62,826 bases of DNA from Tannerella forsythia (GCF_003860135.1 NZ_RQYN01000013.1:1-62826); one strand, 5' to 3'; positions 51,755 through 61,718 are shown, counted from the first letter of the stretch. The notes: generated from the sequence alone by a model not told the origin. Made by a program: numbers and translations.

Positions 51755-51802
51755 AAAAGCCTTTAAAAGTCATAGCAGTAGAGACTTTTGAGGCTTTTTT
51801 TA
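51755..51802 (+). terminator. Intrinsic terminator after tRNA-Pro
   Basis: AAAGCCTTTAAAAGTC pairs with GACTTTTGAGGCTTT across an 11-base loop and runs into a T7 tract, six bases after the encoded CCA. Confidence 0.85.
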
Positions 51803-51934
51803 TACCCGAAATAGATTTTTCGGGTATACTGATGCGATGGTTTTTGGGATTGTTTTTCCCTAAAAAACTTTTTTGGCCGTTCGTTCGGGCATTCGCCATT
51901 TGGCAGATTCGACAATCTTTCCTACTTTTACGAC

Positions 51935-53275
51935 ATGAAACCGAAACACGATTTAACGCAAGGGGCGGTCTGGAAAGTCATCTTGACGTTTGCTTTTCCC
52001 TTGCTTATCGGCAATCTGATTCAGCAAGTTTATAACCTTACCGACAGTGTCATCGTCGGGCGGTTTTTGGGCAAGGAGGCATTGGCGGCCGTTTCGGCTT
52101 CGTTTTTCATCTACTATTTCATCATCTCGTTCGTGATCGGTATAGGAAGCGGTATCACGGTCATTGTTTCGCAATATTTCGGGGCGCGGCAGTACGAGAA
52201 AGTACAGCGCGCTTTTTCGTCGTTTTGCGGTTTCACGCTGATTGCCGGTCTTTTTCTGTCGGTGTTCGGTATCGTATTTACCGAAGATTTTTTTCGGCTG
52301 ACCCGCACGCCTGAAGATGTCATTCCGCAAGCCGTCCGCTATTTTCGTATTTATGTGGGCGGGACCGTGCTGTTTATTACGTTCCACAGCATGTCGTCCG
52401 TTTTGCGGAGCATGGGTGATTCGGCGCGTCCGATGGTTTTCGTCCTCATCACCGCCGTGCTGAACATCCTGTTCGATTTGCTTTTTATCATCGGGTTCGG
52501 GTGGGAGATTGAAGGAGCTGCTCTTGCGACCGTCGCGGCGCAGGGTGTTGGAGTATGTATTGTATTGGTATACATCTACCGGCTTCATCCGTTGCTGTCC
52601 ATTCGTCGGAGGGATTGGGTCTTCGACGCCAAACTCTTTATGCAGGGGTTGCGTATCGGTATCCCGACGAGCATACAGCAGGTCTCCATCGCCATCGGTC
52701 TGGTGGCGCTTCTGGGGATTGTCAACCGGTTCGGAACCGACACGTTGACGGCCTACGGGGCAGCCGGAAAGGTCGATTCGTTCATCACGCAGGCGCTCCT
52801 GACCGTTTCCAGCGCTCTGGCTGCTTTTTGCGGACAGAATATCGGCGCGCAACGGTTTGACCGTGTACGTGAAGGCGTACGTTTTGCCTTGACGTTTAAT
52901 CTGCTCTTTTGCGCAATGGTGTTTGTCGCCGTATGTTGCTTCGGTAAAGCGATGATGCGGGCTTTTACACACGATGTGGACGTGATTGCCATCGGTTACG
53001 AGTATCTGTTGATTCTCGGAGGTTTTCTGGTGGTTCACGGAGCGTTGGGGATCTTCAACGGCGTGATGCGCGGAGCCGGTGATACGCTGTTTGCGATGGT
53101 GACGACGATCGTTACCTTCTGGCTGATCCGTATCCCGTTAGCTTACGGTCTCAGTCATGCGTGGGGACACGTAGGCATCTGGTGGGCGATTGTACTGAGT
53201 ATCTCACTCGGATTCGTCGCCACATACATTTATTATCATACGGGGCGATGGAAAAAGAGGAGGGTCGTTTCCTGA
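51935..53275 (+). CDS. MATE family efflux transporter
   Basis: A 446-residue, 12-helix multidrug/toxin extruder. N-terminal FAFPLLIGNLIQQVYNLTDS-like segment (VIVGRFLGKEALAAVSAS following) is the MATE signature. The second half repeats it with GIPTSIQQVSIAIGLVALLG and CGQNIGAQRFDRVREG. The NorM/DinF-like subfamily uses H+ or Na+ gradients; which is not clear. ATG 51935 follows a short TACTTTTA element at 51922. Convergent with ribE, 23 bp away. Confidence 0.92.
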   Translation: MKPKHDLTQGAVWKVILTFAFPLLIGNLIQQVYNLTDSVIVGRFLGKEALAAVSASFFIYYFIISFVIGIGSGITVIVSQYFGARQYEKVQRAFSSFCGFTLIAGLFLSVFGIVFTEDFFRLTRTPEDVIPQAVRYFRIYVGGTVLFITFHSMSSVLRSMGDSARPMVFVLITAVLNILFDLLFIIGFGWEIEGAALATVAAQGVGVCIVLVYIYRLHPLLSIRRRDWVFDAKLFMQGLRIGIPTSIQQVSIAIGLVALLGIVNRFGTDTLTAYGAAGKVDSFITQALLTVSSALAAFCGQNIGAQRFDRVREGVRFALTFNLLFCAMVFVAVCCFGKAMMRAFTHDVDVIAIGYEYLLILGGFLVVHGALGIFNGVMRGAGDTLFAMVTTIVTFWLIRIPLAYGLSHAWGHVGIWWAIVLSISLGFVATYIYYHTGRWKKRRVVS

Positions 53276-53298
53276 CTCCTCCTCTCTTTTCTTACGTT

Positions 53299-53901
53299 TT
53301 ATTGAAATGTCATCAGTTTGCTGAGATATTTCCCGATGATGTCGAATTCGAGGTTCACGACCGTTCCCTGCTCGATTTGCCCGAAGTTCGTATAATCGTG
53401 CGTATAGGGAATGATGGCTACCTCAAAACGGTTGGTCTGTGAGTTGCAGACGGTCAGACTGACGCCGTTCACACAGACGGAGCCTTTCTCGACGGTCATG
53501 TATCCTTGTTTGGCCATCGCCGGGTCGATTTCATATTCGAAAGCGTAGTACCAGCTGCCGTCGGCTTCCGTCACGCGTGTGCAAATCGCGGTCTGATCGA
53601 CGTGCCCCTGCACGATGTGTCCGTCCAGCCGGCCGTTCATCAGCATGCTGCGCTCCAGATTCACCTTGTCGCCCACCTTGAGCAGCCCCAGATTCGAACG
53701 TTCGAGCGTCTCTTTGATGGCCGTTACGGTGTAGCTCTCCGGCGTTTTCTTCACTACGGTCAGGCACACCCCGTTGTGCGAGATGCTCTGATCGATTTTC
53801 AACTCGTCGACAAACGAGCAATGCAGCGTAAGATGCAGGTTGCCCTTGTCTTGCTCCAGCGCAACGACGGTTGCGGCTTCTTCTACGATTCCTGAAAACA
53901 T
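53299..53901 (-). CDS. ribE: Riboflavin synthase alpha chain
   Basis: A 200-residue enzyme that dismutates two lumazines to riboflavin. It has the duplicated lumazine-binding domain: MFSGIVEEAATV and ISHNGVCLTVVK in the first half, GHIVQGHVDQ at the hinge, and EKGSVCVNGVSLTV in the second. MFSGI at 53901 is the conserved start; readings further upstream belong to another frame of pfp. It follows pfp by 20 bp on the same strand. No FMN riboswitch is visible. Confidence 0.95.
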   Translation of the reverse strand: MFSGIVEEAATVVALEQDKGNLHLTLHCSFVDELKIDQSISHNGVCLTVVKKTPESYTVTAIKETLERSNLGLLKVGDKVNLERSMLMNGRLDGHIVQGHVDQTAICTRVTEADGSWYYAFEYEIDPAMAKQGYMTVEKGSVCVNGVSLTVCNSQTNRFEVAIIPYTHDYTNFGQIEQGTVVNLEFDIIGKYLSKLMTFQ

Positions 53902-53921
53902 AATAATATAATGTGGGATGA

Positions 53922-55568
53922 TTATTTTTGTTGTTCCAGCTGCAACGTCTTCGTCGGTTGGTCGCATACGCTCGACGGCCCGAAGTACTGTATCGGACCT
54001 GGGTAGACATAATCCGTGCTCAATGCCCACTCTTCGCGACGTGCGGCATACGCTTTGAACGGAGCGCCTTCGAGTTTGACGAGCGCTTTCTGAATCACCG
54101 GTTTCATTTCTCCGTGACGACGCTCCATGTTCATCATCATCGTCACCGGAATACCGCCCGCAATCCATTGGTCGGCCGATGCAGTCGTATTGCGTACCGA
54201 CGACATATAACCCGTTTTACCCGCATGAATCAGGCAGGCTGCCGCGTATCCGAGCGAGTAGCAATAGTCGGCGTCGTAGTTCGACGGAGCGGCACAACGG
54301 CCTTCGTAACCGAAGAAGTGCATCTGAGTGGCGAATTTGCCGGTATATTTTCCTTCCGCTTTCCATTCGGCCAGACGGTTACCTACCATCTCGGCCAGTA
54401 GTTTCTCTGTTTCGATGAGCGAAACCTGTACGTTGCCGTGCGGGTCGCGTTCGAGGGTGAGCTGACGGGCTACGCCTTCGGGCAAGCTGGCATACAGCTC
54501 CGAGTTTTCTTTCGTCAGCTTCGCGATGATGTAGCTGCGCTGCTCGCTCTTCTTGATCATCTTGAATTCCGTTTCGTGCTTGGCGAGGAAATCGTTCAGT
54601 TCGGCGATCAGCCGTTTCATGGCCGGGATAAATTCTACCAGTCCTTCGGGGATCAGCACCGTGCCGAAGTTGTTGCCGGCTTCCGAGCGTTTGAGGACAA
54701 CCGTTGCGATCTGGTTCACGATATCGTCGAGCGTTTGGTTTTTGGCTTCCACTTCTTCCGAAATGATGCAGACGTTCGGGTGTGTTTGCAGGGCACATTC
54801 CAAAGCGATATGCGAGGCCGAGCGTCCCATCAGTTTGATGAAATGCCAGTATTTACGTGCCGAGTTACAGTCGCGCTGGATATTTCCGATCACCTCCGAA
54901 TAGACCTTACATGCCGTATCGAAGCCGAACGACGTTTCTACCTGCTCATTTTTCAAGTCGCCGTCGATCGTTTTCGGACAGCCGATCACTTGTACGCCGG
55001 CTCCGATCGATTTGTAATACTCCGCCAGTACGCAGGCATTCGTATTCGAGTCGTCACCACCGATGATCACGAGCGCCTTGATGTCGAGCTCTTTCAGGAT
55101 TTCTAATCCTTTGTCGAACTGTTCTTTCTGTTCCAGCTTCGTACGTCCTGAACCGATCATGTCGAATCCTCCGGTGTTACGGTATTCGTCGATGATATCG
55201 GCCGTTAGCTCCATATATTTATGCTCGATCAGACCGCTCGGGCCTAAAATAAATCCGTACAGACGGGAATCTTTGTTTCCCGACTTCAGTCCGTCGAACA
55301 GTCCGGCAATCACGTTGTGGCCGCCCGGCGCTTGTCCGCCCGACAAAATCACACCGACGTTGATCGGCGGCATCGCTTTCTTTTCGTTGCTTTTCTCGAA
55401 CGTCACAACCGGCATGCCGTACGTGTTCGGGAACAATTTCTTGATATCTTCCTGATCGGCTACCGATTCGGTGTATTCGCCATCTACGGCCTTTACGGCT
55501 CCTTTCAGTGCGGTGGGCATCTTGGGAACATAGTGTGCCCGCTCAATTTGTAATGCGCTCTTTGTCAT
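53922..55568 (-). CDS. pfp: Diphosphate-fructose-6-phosphate 1-phosphotransferase
   Basis: A 548-residue PPi-dependent phosphofructokinase of the long, plant/spirochaete-like type. Signatures are [40 protein letters not shown] (the GGDD that selects PPi over ATP), [20 protein letters not shown] and [17 protein letters not shown]. It phosphorylates fructose-6-P reversibly with pyrophosphate, saving ATP in fermentation. A TATCTTTG -7 element is on the minus strand at 55627-55620. Confidence 0.95.
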   Translation of the reverse strand: MTKSALQIERAHYVPKMPTALKGAVKAVDGEYTESVADQEDIKKLFPNTYGMPVVTFEKSNEKKAMPPINVGVILSGGQAPGGHNVIAGLFDGLKSGNKDSRLYGFILGPSGLIEHKYMELTADIIDEYRNTGGFDMIGSGRTKLEQKEQFDKGLEILKELDIKALVIIGGDDSNTNACVLAEYYKSIGAGVQVIGCPKTIDGDLKNEQVETSFGFDTACKVYSEVIGNIQRDCNSARKYWHFIKLMGRSASHIALECALQTHPNVCIISEEVEAKNQTLDDIVNQIATVVLKRSEAGNNFGTVLIPEGLVEFIPAMKRLIAELNDFLAKHETEFKMIKKSEQRSYIIAKLTKENSELYASLPEGVARQLTLERDPHGNVQVSLIETEKLLAEMVGNRLAEWKAEGKYTGKFATQMHFFGYEGRCAAPSNYDADYCYSLGYAAACLIHAGKTGYMSSVRNTTASADQWIAGGIPVTMMMNMERRHGEMKPVIQKALVKLEGAPFKAYAARREEWALSTDYVYPGPIQYFGPSSVCDQPTKTLQLEQQK

Positions 55569-55913
55569 GATGTATTGCTTTTTTTAGTAAATCTTTTTGT
55601 CTCTTGTTTTTTGCGTCCGCAAAGATAATATTTTTCCGCAAACCGCCTACCGTACAGGTCGGCCTTTTTCGCGTAGCTCATCCATTTGCGACCTTTTTGT
55701 CGGTTATGTTGCAGCGAGGTAGAGAATCCGGTTGCGATCATTTGTTTTCTGCGGTGCTACACGATCGGAAGGTCCCGACACCTTATCCATGTACTTTTGG
55801 AAGATTTTCCCCAATTTGGGGACGTTTTTCAGGATGTTTTTATACATCGGGATTTCTTTGCTAACGTGCTTTTGGATAGTAGAGAAGAAAGAAAATGCGG
55901 AGAAACTACTCCT

Positions 55914-55956
55914 TTTAGTTATATTTAACTATGAAAATTAGTTTGAAAACTAAATT
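55914..55956 (+). promoter_or_regulatory. Twin TTAGTT/AACTAA dyads before blaI: candidate BlaI operator
   Basis: TAGTTATATTTAACTA is a near-perfect dyad within 55914-55931. AATTAGTTTGAAAACTAAATT at 55936-55956 is a second with the same half-sites. They lie 45-87 bp before the blaI ATG, where a self-regulating BlaI/MecI repressor would bind. The rest of 55569-55913 shows no gene. Confidence 0.55.
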
Positions 55957-56000
55957 ATCTCGTTATTTGTGGCCGTAATTTGAACAATGAAGATACACGT

Positions 56001-56381
56001 ATGCAAAAGTTAACGGCTAAAGAAGAAGAATTGATGCTCTTTTTTTGGGAAAAAGGAGCGTTGTTTGTCAGGGAAATACTCGATTTTTATCCGGCTCCGA
56101 AGCCTCATTTCAATACGCTCTCGACCATTGTGAGAGGGCTGGAAGAAAAAGGGTTTCTGGCGCATAAGACGTTCGGGAATACGTATCAGTACTACGCCGT
56201 CATCAGTAAGGAAGAGCATCGGCGCGGTACGTTGCGGAGTGTCATCCGTAAATATTTCGATAATTCGTATCTGCACGCCGTTTCGTCGCTTGTGCAGAGC
56301 GAAAATATATCGGTCGAAGAATTGAAGGCTTTGATCCGTGAAGTGGAAAAAAACTCACCGCCGGCAGGCAATAAATCTTGA
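56001..56381 (+). CDS. BlaI/MecI/CopY-family transcriptional repressor
   Basis: A 126-residue winged-helix repressor: LTAKEEELMLFFWEKGALFV, then the recognition helix region HFNTLSTIVRGLEEKGFLAH and wing TFGNTYQYYAVISKEE, then a dimerising C-terminal helix. ATG 56001 is used; an in-frame TTG at 55980 would add seven residues. It is followed after 6 bp by a BlaR1-like sensor protease, the normal pairing. Twin dyads lie upstream. Confidence 0.92.
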   Translation: MQKLTAKEEELMLFFWEKGALFVREILDFYPAPKPHFNTLSTIVRGLEEKGFLAHKTFGNTYQYYAVISKEEHRRGTLRSVIRKYFDNSYLHAVSSLVQSENISVEELKALIREVEKNSPPAGNKS

Positions 56382-56387
56382 TGTATC

Positions 56388-57824
56388 ATGGGAGCATTTT
56401 TTTCTTATTCGCTGCAATCTGCGTTGTGCCTCGCGGTATTCTATTTGTTTTATACCGTGGTGCTAAGCCGTGAAACGTTTCATCGGCTCAATCGCTACAC
56501 GCTACTTGCTATCATGGCGCTGTCGTGGATGATACCGCTACTCGCCGGTGCGTTGTCGTTCCGTACAGGCGCGAATGTGGTGCCGGAAATGATCGTTGAG
56601 CAACCGCTCGCAGCTCTTTCCGCAGGTACTGTGACGCCATTTGAGTCGTCTGTCTGGCATTCTGTCTTTGTACCGATTTTTACGTTATATCTCATCGGCA
56701 TCGTTGTTTGCGTGTTTTATCAGGCAGTGTCTTACTTACGGTTATGGCGGTTGCTCTATAAAGGAAAGCGTATGGTGTTGAATAACGATATCCGGCTGAT
56801 TCTGCACACCGACACGCGCATAGTTCCATTCAGTTGGATGAAGTATATTGTGCTTTCCGAGGATGATTATACCGAAGACGGGGCTGCGATCATCGCACAC
56901 GAAACGGCGCATATCCGCCTCCGCCACTCGTGGGATCTGATGGCTGCGCATGTTTTCGTCATCTTGCAATGGTTCAACCCTTTCGCGTGGATGGTATACC
57001 GCGACTTGCGGAATACGCACGAATATGAGGCCGATAAATCCGTCCTCGACGCAGGGTTCGAAGCGCAACATTATCAATTATTGCTTATAAAAAAAGCCGT
57101 CGGCACACGACTCTACTCTATGGCCAACGGCTATAATCACAGTAATAACCTCAAAAAACGTATCACTATGATGTTACAAAAAAAATCGAATGCATGGGCA
57201 CGGTTGAAGTACGCGCTTGTACTCCCGTTGGCAGCTACGACTGTTGTTGCCTTCGCCCGCCCGGAAATCTCACGTCCGTTCGACGAGATTTCGAGTGTCA
57301 AAGTTAGCTATTTTGCTCCGACCGCCCAACCCGTCGAAGCAAAAAGTGTAGAAAAAGTCGTTGCTCCGCCTCGACAGGAAGTTGCCGCACCCGTTGAAAC
57401 GGTAGCAGAAACACCCGCTCCTCGTGAAACGAAAGCGCCTACCGCTAAACCTAAACCTGCGCCGACAACGCCTAAGGATACCGTGGTGTTTATGGTGGTG
57501 GAGGAAATGCCTGAATTTCTGGGTGGAATGAGTGGTTTGATGGAATATCTTAGAGACAATCTTAAGTATCCCGTCAAAGCTAAGGAGAAAAAAATAGAAG
57601 GACGGGTCACCGCTGCGTTTGTTGTAAGCCGGGATGGAAGTATTCGGGATGTTCAGATTGTAAGAGGTGTTGATCCGGATTTGGATGCGGAAGCGATCAG
57701 GGTGATCAAATCGATGCCGAACTGGAAACCCGGTAAGCAAAGAGGAAAGAATGTAGCAGTAAAATATACTCTTCCGATTAATTTCAGATACCCTCAAGCG
57801 AAAGATTCGCTTCAAACGAAATAA
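56388..57824 (+). CDS. BlaR1-like M56 metalloprotease fused to a TonB C-terminal domain
   Basis: A 478-residue membrane protein. Residues 1-130 hold three hydrophobic helices, then the M56 protease with zinc site IIAHETAHIRLRH (HExxH at 171-175) and a third ligand Glu in NTHEYEADKSVLD. A further helix lies near residue 275. A Pro/Ala/Lys-rich spacer (about 330-365) leads to a TonB_C domain (GGMSGLMEYLRDNLKYPVKA, GRVTAAFVVSRDGSIRDVQI). There is no penicillin-binding sensor domain. This Bacteroidetes architecture links BlaI control to a periplasmic TonB-like domain; the signal is unknown. Confidence 0.92.
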   Translation: MGAFFSYSLQSALCLAVFYLFYTVVLSRETFHRLNRYTLLAIMALSWMIPLLAGALSFRTGANVVPEMIVEQPLAALSAGTVTPFESSVWHSVFVPIFTLYLIGIVVCVFYQAVSYLRLWRLLYKGKRMVLNNDIRLILHTDTRIVPFSWMKYIVLSEDDYTEDGAAIIAHETAHIRLRHSWDLMAAHVFVILQWFNPFAWMVYRDLRNTHEYEADKSVLDAGFEAQHYQLLLIKKAVGTRLYSMANGYNHSNNLKKRITMMLQKKSNAWARLKYALVLPLAATTVVAFARPEISRPFDEISSVKVSYFAPTAQPVEAKSVEKVVAPPRQEVAAPVETVAETPAPRETKAPTAKPKPAPTTPKDTVVFMVVEEMPEFLGGMSGLMEYLRDNLKYPVKAKEKKIEGRVTAAFVVSRDGSIRDVQIVRGVDPDLDAEAIRVIKSMPNWKPGKQRGKNVAVKYTLPINFRYPQAKDSLQTK

Positions 57825-57853
57825 GGTTTCGTTTGCTTTAAGAAGTGATAGAC

Positions 57854-57891
57854 GCTGCCTCACAATGTTGGGATTGTGGGGCGGCTTTTTA
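57854..57891 (+). terminator. Terminator after the blaR1-tonB gene
   Basis: GCTGCCTCACAAT pairs with ATTGTGGGGCGGC (two G-T pairs) across GTTGGG, followed by TTTTTAT. The remaining bases to 58182 are AT-rich, with a TGTTAA-N10-TTAACA dyad at 57968-57989 and a TATCTTTG at 58011-58018. Confidence 0.75.
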
Positions 57892-58182
57892 TGTGTAATG
57901 ATAGATGTTTTTGGGTAAATACGTGAATGACGATCGCTTCATCCGAAAGCCGGATATATAAATCTGTTGTTAAAAAATAAGAATTAACATCTTTGTGTTT
58001 GTTTGTAATATATCTTTGTAAAAAAAAAGAAAAGAAATAGGGCTTCGGGATTTTATTCTTCGTTTTTCGGATAAGGTACGTTATCAAAGGGGGAGTCGAA
58101 GGATGTGATGCCTGATTTATGAGAAAAGTATGTGCAAGTGAGTGTGAATTATTACAAAGAATAAAAAATAACTGCGTACACC

Positions 58183-58770
58183 ATGAAAAAGTTTTTGACG
58201 ATGATACCGGACTGGTTTGTCTTGCCGCTCTTCATTCTCGGAGGCGTGATCACAGGACTGGGAGGATATGCCGTTTATATGTCGAGGGTGCATGTTTACC
58301 TCTCGGACGATCCGGCCGCGTGCATCAACTGCCACATCATGACTCCCTATTATCAGACGTGGGATCACAGTTCGCACGGACGCAGGGCTACGTGTAACGA
58401 TTGTCATGTGCCGCACGACAATGTCTTCAAACAATATGCTTTCAAAGCGAAAGACGGCTTGCTGCACGCGTCGGTGTTCACGCTCAGGGCCGAACCCTTG
58501 GCTATCCGGCCGCGTGAAGAGAGTTACGAAGTGATTATGAACAACTGTATTCGTTGTCATACGCAATTGAATACGGAGTTCGTGAAGACAGGGATGATTT
58601 CGTATACCGAAGCGAAGGAGGGCAAAGGGTTGACTTGCTGGGACTGCCATACCGACATACCTCATACGAAGGTGAGCAGTCTGGCGGCTTCTCCCCATGC
58701 CATTGTACCGTTGCCGAAATCTCCGGTTCCCGAATGGCTGAAGGAAATGATGGGAAGGAAAAGGCAGTAG
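58183..58770 (+). CDS. nrfH: Cytochrome c nitrite reductase small subunit NrfH
   Basis: A 195-residue membrane-anchored tetraheme quinol dehydrogenase of the NapC/NirT family. One N-terminal helix (WFVLPLFILGGVITGLGGYA) is followed by four CxxCH sites: CINCH, CNDCH, CIRCH and CWDCH. It passes electrons from menaquinol to NrfA in the periplasm. nrfA starts 142 bp later. An upstream dyad and -7 element may mark anaerobic or nitrite control. Confidence 0.95.
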   Translation: MKKFLTMIPDWFVLPLFILGGVITGLGGYAVYMSRVHVYLSDDPAACINCHIMTPYYQTWDHSSHGRRATCNDCHVPHDNVFKQYAFKAKDGLLHASVFTLRAEPLAIRPREESYEVIMNNCIRCHTQLNTEFVKTGMISYTEAKEGKGLTCWDCHTDIPHTKVSSLAASPHAIVPLPKSPVPEWLKEMMGRKRQ

Positions 58771-58912
58771 AGAAGCAGTAAGGTAGCAGAAGTAGTAAAG
58801 GAGTAGGAGGGGAGCGGACTTGATCCGTATTACTTTATGAGGGGGTAATAACCACTCCTTACAGACAGATACATAATAATCAAGAATCGTTAACATTTAA
58901 AATAAATTGGAT

Positions 58913-60418
58913 ATGTTTAAGAAGCTAACACAGATCATCAAACGTAAACCCGTCGTAGGGTGGGTAATTTTTTTCGTTGTCATGGCCGGAGTGTTTATGC
59001 TCGGACTGTTGGCTGCCTCAATTACCGAACGGAGAGCGGAAATCGCCACGTTATATAATAACAAGAAGGTAGAAATCGGTCCTTTCGAGGCAAGAAACGA
59101 AATTTGGGGTGAAAATTATCCGCGCGAGTACGATACATGGACTCGCACGGCCGATACGAGTTTCGTGTCCGAGTTTAACGGCAGCCGCGCGGTCGATGTA
59201 CTTGCCGAACGTCCTGCCATGGTTATCTTTTGGGCCGGGTATGCATTTTCCCGCGAATATAACTCGCCCCGCGGACATAAACATGCCATCGAAGATATGA
59301 TTCATATCTTGCGTACGGGAAATCCGGGTGTGGATGGCGAGAAAGACATTCAGCCGTCTACGTGCTGGGTGTGTAAGGGGCCGGATGTTCCCCGTATGAT
59401 GCATGAGGTAGGGATCGCGAACTTCTATAAGACCCCTTGGAGTCAGATGGGAAGCGAAATTGTGAATCCGATCGGATGCGGCGACTGCCACGATCCGAAA
59501 ACGATGAACCTGCATATCTCACGTCCTGCATTAGTCGAAGCCTTTGAACGCAGAGGAATGGATATTGCCAAAGCGACCCCGCAGGAGATGCGTTCGCTCG
59601 TATGCGCTCAATGTCATGTTGAATATTACTTCAAAGGAGACGACAAATACCTGACTTTTCCGTGGGATAGAGGTATGACCATGGAAGATGCCGAACGGTA
59701 CTACGATGAGGCCGGATATTACGATTACATCCATACCCTGAGTCGTGCGCCGATTCTGAAAGCACAACATCCCGACTACGAATTGGCTATGCAGGGTATT
59801 CATGCCCAGCGAGGCATATCGTGTGCCGACTGCCACATGCCCTACACGAGTGAGGGAGGCATTAAATACAGCGATCATCATATTACGAGTCCGTTGCAGT
59901 ATATCGACCGTACGTGTCAGGTCTGTCACAGGGAGAGTGAAGAGACGTTGCGGCAGAATGTATATGACCGTCAGCGGAAAGCTAACGAAGTACGGAACCG
60001 GCTTGAAGAAGAGCTGTTGCGGGCGCATCTTGAAGCAGAGCATGCTTGGAAAGTGGGAGCGACCGAAGCGGAGATGGCGCCGGTATTGAAGCTGATCCGT
60101 CAGTCCCAATGGCGCTGGGATTATGGAGTCGCTTCTCATGGCGCTTCGTTCCATGCACCTCAGGAAGTAACCCGTATCCTGAGTGCCGGATTGGATCGTG
60201 CCATGCAGGCACGTCTGGCCGTGGCGAGGGTGTTGGTGAAACATGGCTATACCGATGAAGTACCGATACCGGATATTGCGACGAAGGAAAAAGCGCAGCG
60301 TTATATCGGTCTCGATCCTGATGCATTGAAGGCTAAGAAAGCGAAATTCGTTGATAAGATTGTCCCTCAGTGGATCGAAGAAGCCCGTAAGAAAAACCGG
60401 CTGGCTTCCGTGAGTTGA
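58913..60418 (+). CDS. nrfA: Ammonia-forming cytochrome c nitrite reductase NrfA
   Basis: A 501-residue pentaheme enzyme reducing nitrite to ammonium. The catalytic heme site is the CxxCK form, CWVCK; four CxxCH sites follow (CGDCH, CAQCH, CADCH, CQVCH). An N-terminal helix (VVGWVIFFVVMAGVFMLGLL) is an uncleaved anchor or signal. The active-site HMPYTSEGG/DHHITSPL region is conserved. ATG 58913 is preferred to the TTG at 58907. It works with NrfH and is followed by its own cytochrome assembly genes. Confidence 0.96.
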   Translation: MFKKLTQIIKRKPVVGWVIFFVVMAGVFMLGLLAASITERRAEIATLYNNKKVEIGPFEARNEIWGENYPREYDTWTRTADTSFVSEFNGSRAVDVLAERPAMVIFWAGYAFSREYNSPRGHKHAIEDMIHILRTGNPGVDGEKDIQPSTCWVCKGPDVPRMMHEVGIANFYKTPWSQMGSEIVNPIGCGDCHDPKTMNLHISRPALVEAFERRGMDIAKATPQEMRSLVCAQCHVEYYFKGDDKYLTFPWDRGMTMEDAERYYDEAGYYDYIHTLSRAPILKAQHPDYELAMQGIHAQRGISCADCHMPYTSEGGIKYSDHHITSPLQYIDRTCQVCHRESEETLRQNVYDRQRKANEVRNRLEEELLRAHLEAEHAWKVGATEAEMAPVLKLIRQSQWRWDYGVASHGASFHAPQEVTRILSAGLDRAMQARLAVARVLVKHGYTDEVPIPDIATKEKAQRYIGLDPDALKAKKAKFVDKIVPQWIEEARKKNRLASVS

Positions 60419-60455
60419 TTCAGACTCCTTGTTGTTGTGAAAATCCGATAAGTAG

Positions 60456-61718
60456 ATGAAGCACCATACACGTACGATGTGGCAACCCCCTTGGCGTTAT
60501 CGGGAAAGCATCGCCTTTGTTGCGGGTATTGTCATTGTGGGTATGCTGTTGCAACTTACAACGGGTGAGTTCACCTTTGACCTACTCCGTTATCCCGTGA
60601 ATCTGATACTGGGGGCCGGGATCGTGGTTATCGTAGCGATGGTGGCTGTGTTTCGCCGAAATCCCGTTTTCGGATGGTTTACAGGCGTACCGTTGTCTGT
60701 GACTCTCATTGCTTCGTTGTTACTATTGGGAATCATCATGGGGCTGACGCCACAGGCCTCAAGCCCTCTGTCGGGAGAGCGGCCTCTGCCGTCTCTATTG
60801 GGCTTTGACCGGATGACGCACTCGTGGCCGTTCGTTCTCGTTTATCTGACGACTTTGCTTTCACTGGGAGCACTTATTGTAAAGAGACTGATTCCTTTTC
60901 GCAAGCGTGATTACGGATTTTATCTGAATCATATCGGATTGTGGCTTCTGCTGTTTGCGTCCGGGTTGGGAGCCGCCGATATGGAGCGTTATCTGATGAA
61001 AATTTATGAAGGCGAGGTCGAATGGCGTGCTACCGACTCTCGCAACCATCCGGTGGAACTGCCCATTGCCGTCGAACTGAATGATTTTTATATGGAGGAA
61101 TATCCGCCCGGCTTGACGGTTATTGATCGGCAGACGGGAAACCGTATGCCGGAAGAGCATCCGGAATTCTTACCGTTGGATGTAAAGCGTCCGAAAGGTA
61201 TGCTTTTCGGGTGGGAAATCGAACTGAAGTCGTATATTCACGATGCCGTACGTAACAGCGACAGTACGTATCATGAAGTACACATGCCGGGTTCTTCGCC
61301 CGCGGCGTATGTTTCGGCCTATCATCCGCAGACCGGTGAGAGGCGGACGGGTTGGGTTTGTCCGGGTAATGTTTCTCAACTGTATATGGTGCTGAATCTC
61401 GATAGCGCTTATTGCATTGCGGTCACACGCCCCGAGCCGAAGCGTTTCGTTTCCGATATCCGGGTGTATCGTAAAGGAGAAGGAGCGGTCGATACGCAAT
61501 TGGAGGTAAATAAGCCGTACCGTGCCGGGGCATGGATGATTTACCAGCATGGTTACGATAATCTCGCCGGAAAAATGTCGAATTTTACCACGGTCGAACT
61601 CGTTTATGATCCTTGGCTTCCTGCTATCTATATCGGTATCGGGATGCTTGCGGCCGGATCGGTATGTATGCTGTGGCTTGGGAACAGGACGAGGCGAAAG
61701 GAGGAAGAAAACGCATGA
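60456..61718 (+). CDS. ResB-like cytochrome c biogenesis protein
   Basis: A 420-residue membrane protein with four N-terminal helices, a large periplasmic domain (about residues 175-385) and a C-terminal helix, the ResB/Ccs1 layout. Motifs such as YGFYLNHIGLWLLLFASGLG and GAWMIYQHGYDN are seen in Bacteroidetes ResB-like proteins. ResB and CcsA form the system II machine that attaches heme to c-type cytochromes. It starts 37 bp after nrfA and overlaps the ccsA-like gene by ATGA. Assembly for the adjacent NrfHA is implied. Confidence 0.85.
   Translation: MKHHTRTMWQPPWRYRESIAFVAGIVIVGMLLQLTTGEFTFDLLRYPVNLILGAGIVVIVAMVAVFRRNPVFGWFTGVPLSVTLIASLLLLGIIMGLTPQASSPLSGERPLPSLLGFDRMTHSWPFVLVYLTTLLSLGALIVKRLIPFRKRDYGFYLNHIGLWLLLFASGLGAADMERYLMKIYEGEVEWRATDSRNHPVELPIAVELNDFYMEEYPPGLTVIDRQTGNRMPEEHPEFLPLDVKRPKGMLFGWEIELKSYIHDAVRNSDSTYHEVHMPGSSPAAYVSAYHPQTGERRTGWVCPGNVSQLYMVLNLDSAYCIAVTRPEPKRFVSDIRVYRKGEGAVDTQLEVNKPYRAGAWMIYQHGYDNLAGKMSNFTTVELVYDPWLPAIYIGIGMLAAGSVCMLWLGNRTRRKEEENA

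Noticed and set aside
53902-53921. FMN riboswitch before ribE
   Set aside because: Only 20 bp separate pfp and ribE, too short for the aptamer, and no RFN-like sequence is visible.
53928-55106. Plus-strand ORFs opposite pfp
   Set aside because: They are antisense to a well-conserved pfp gene and show no family motif.
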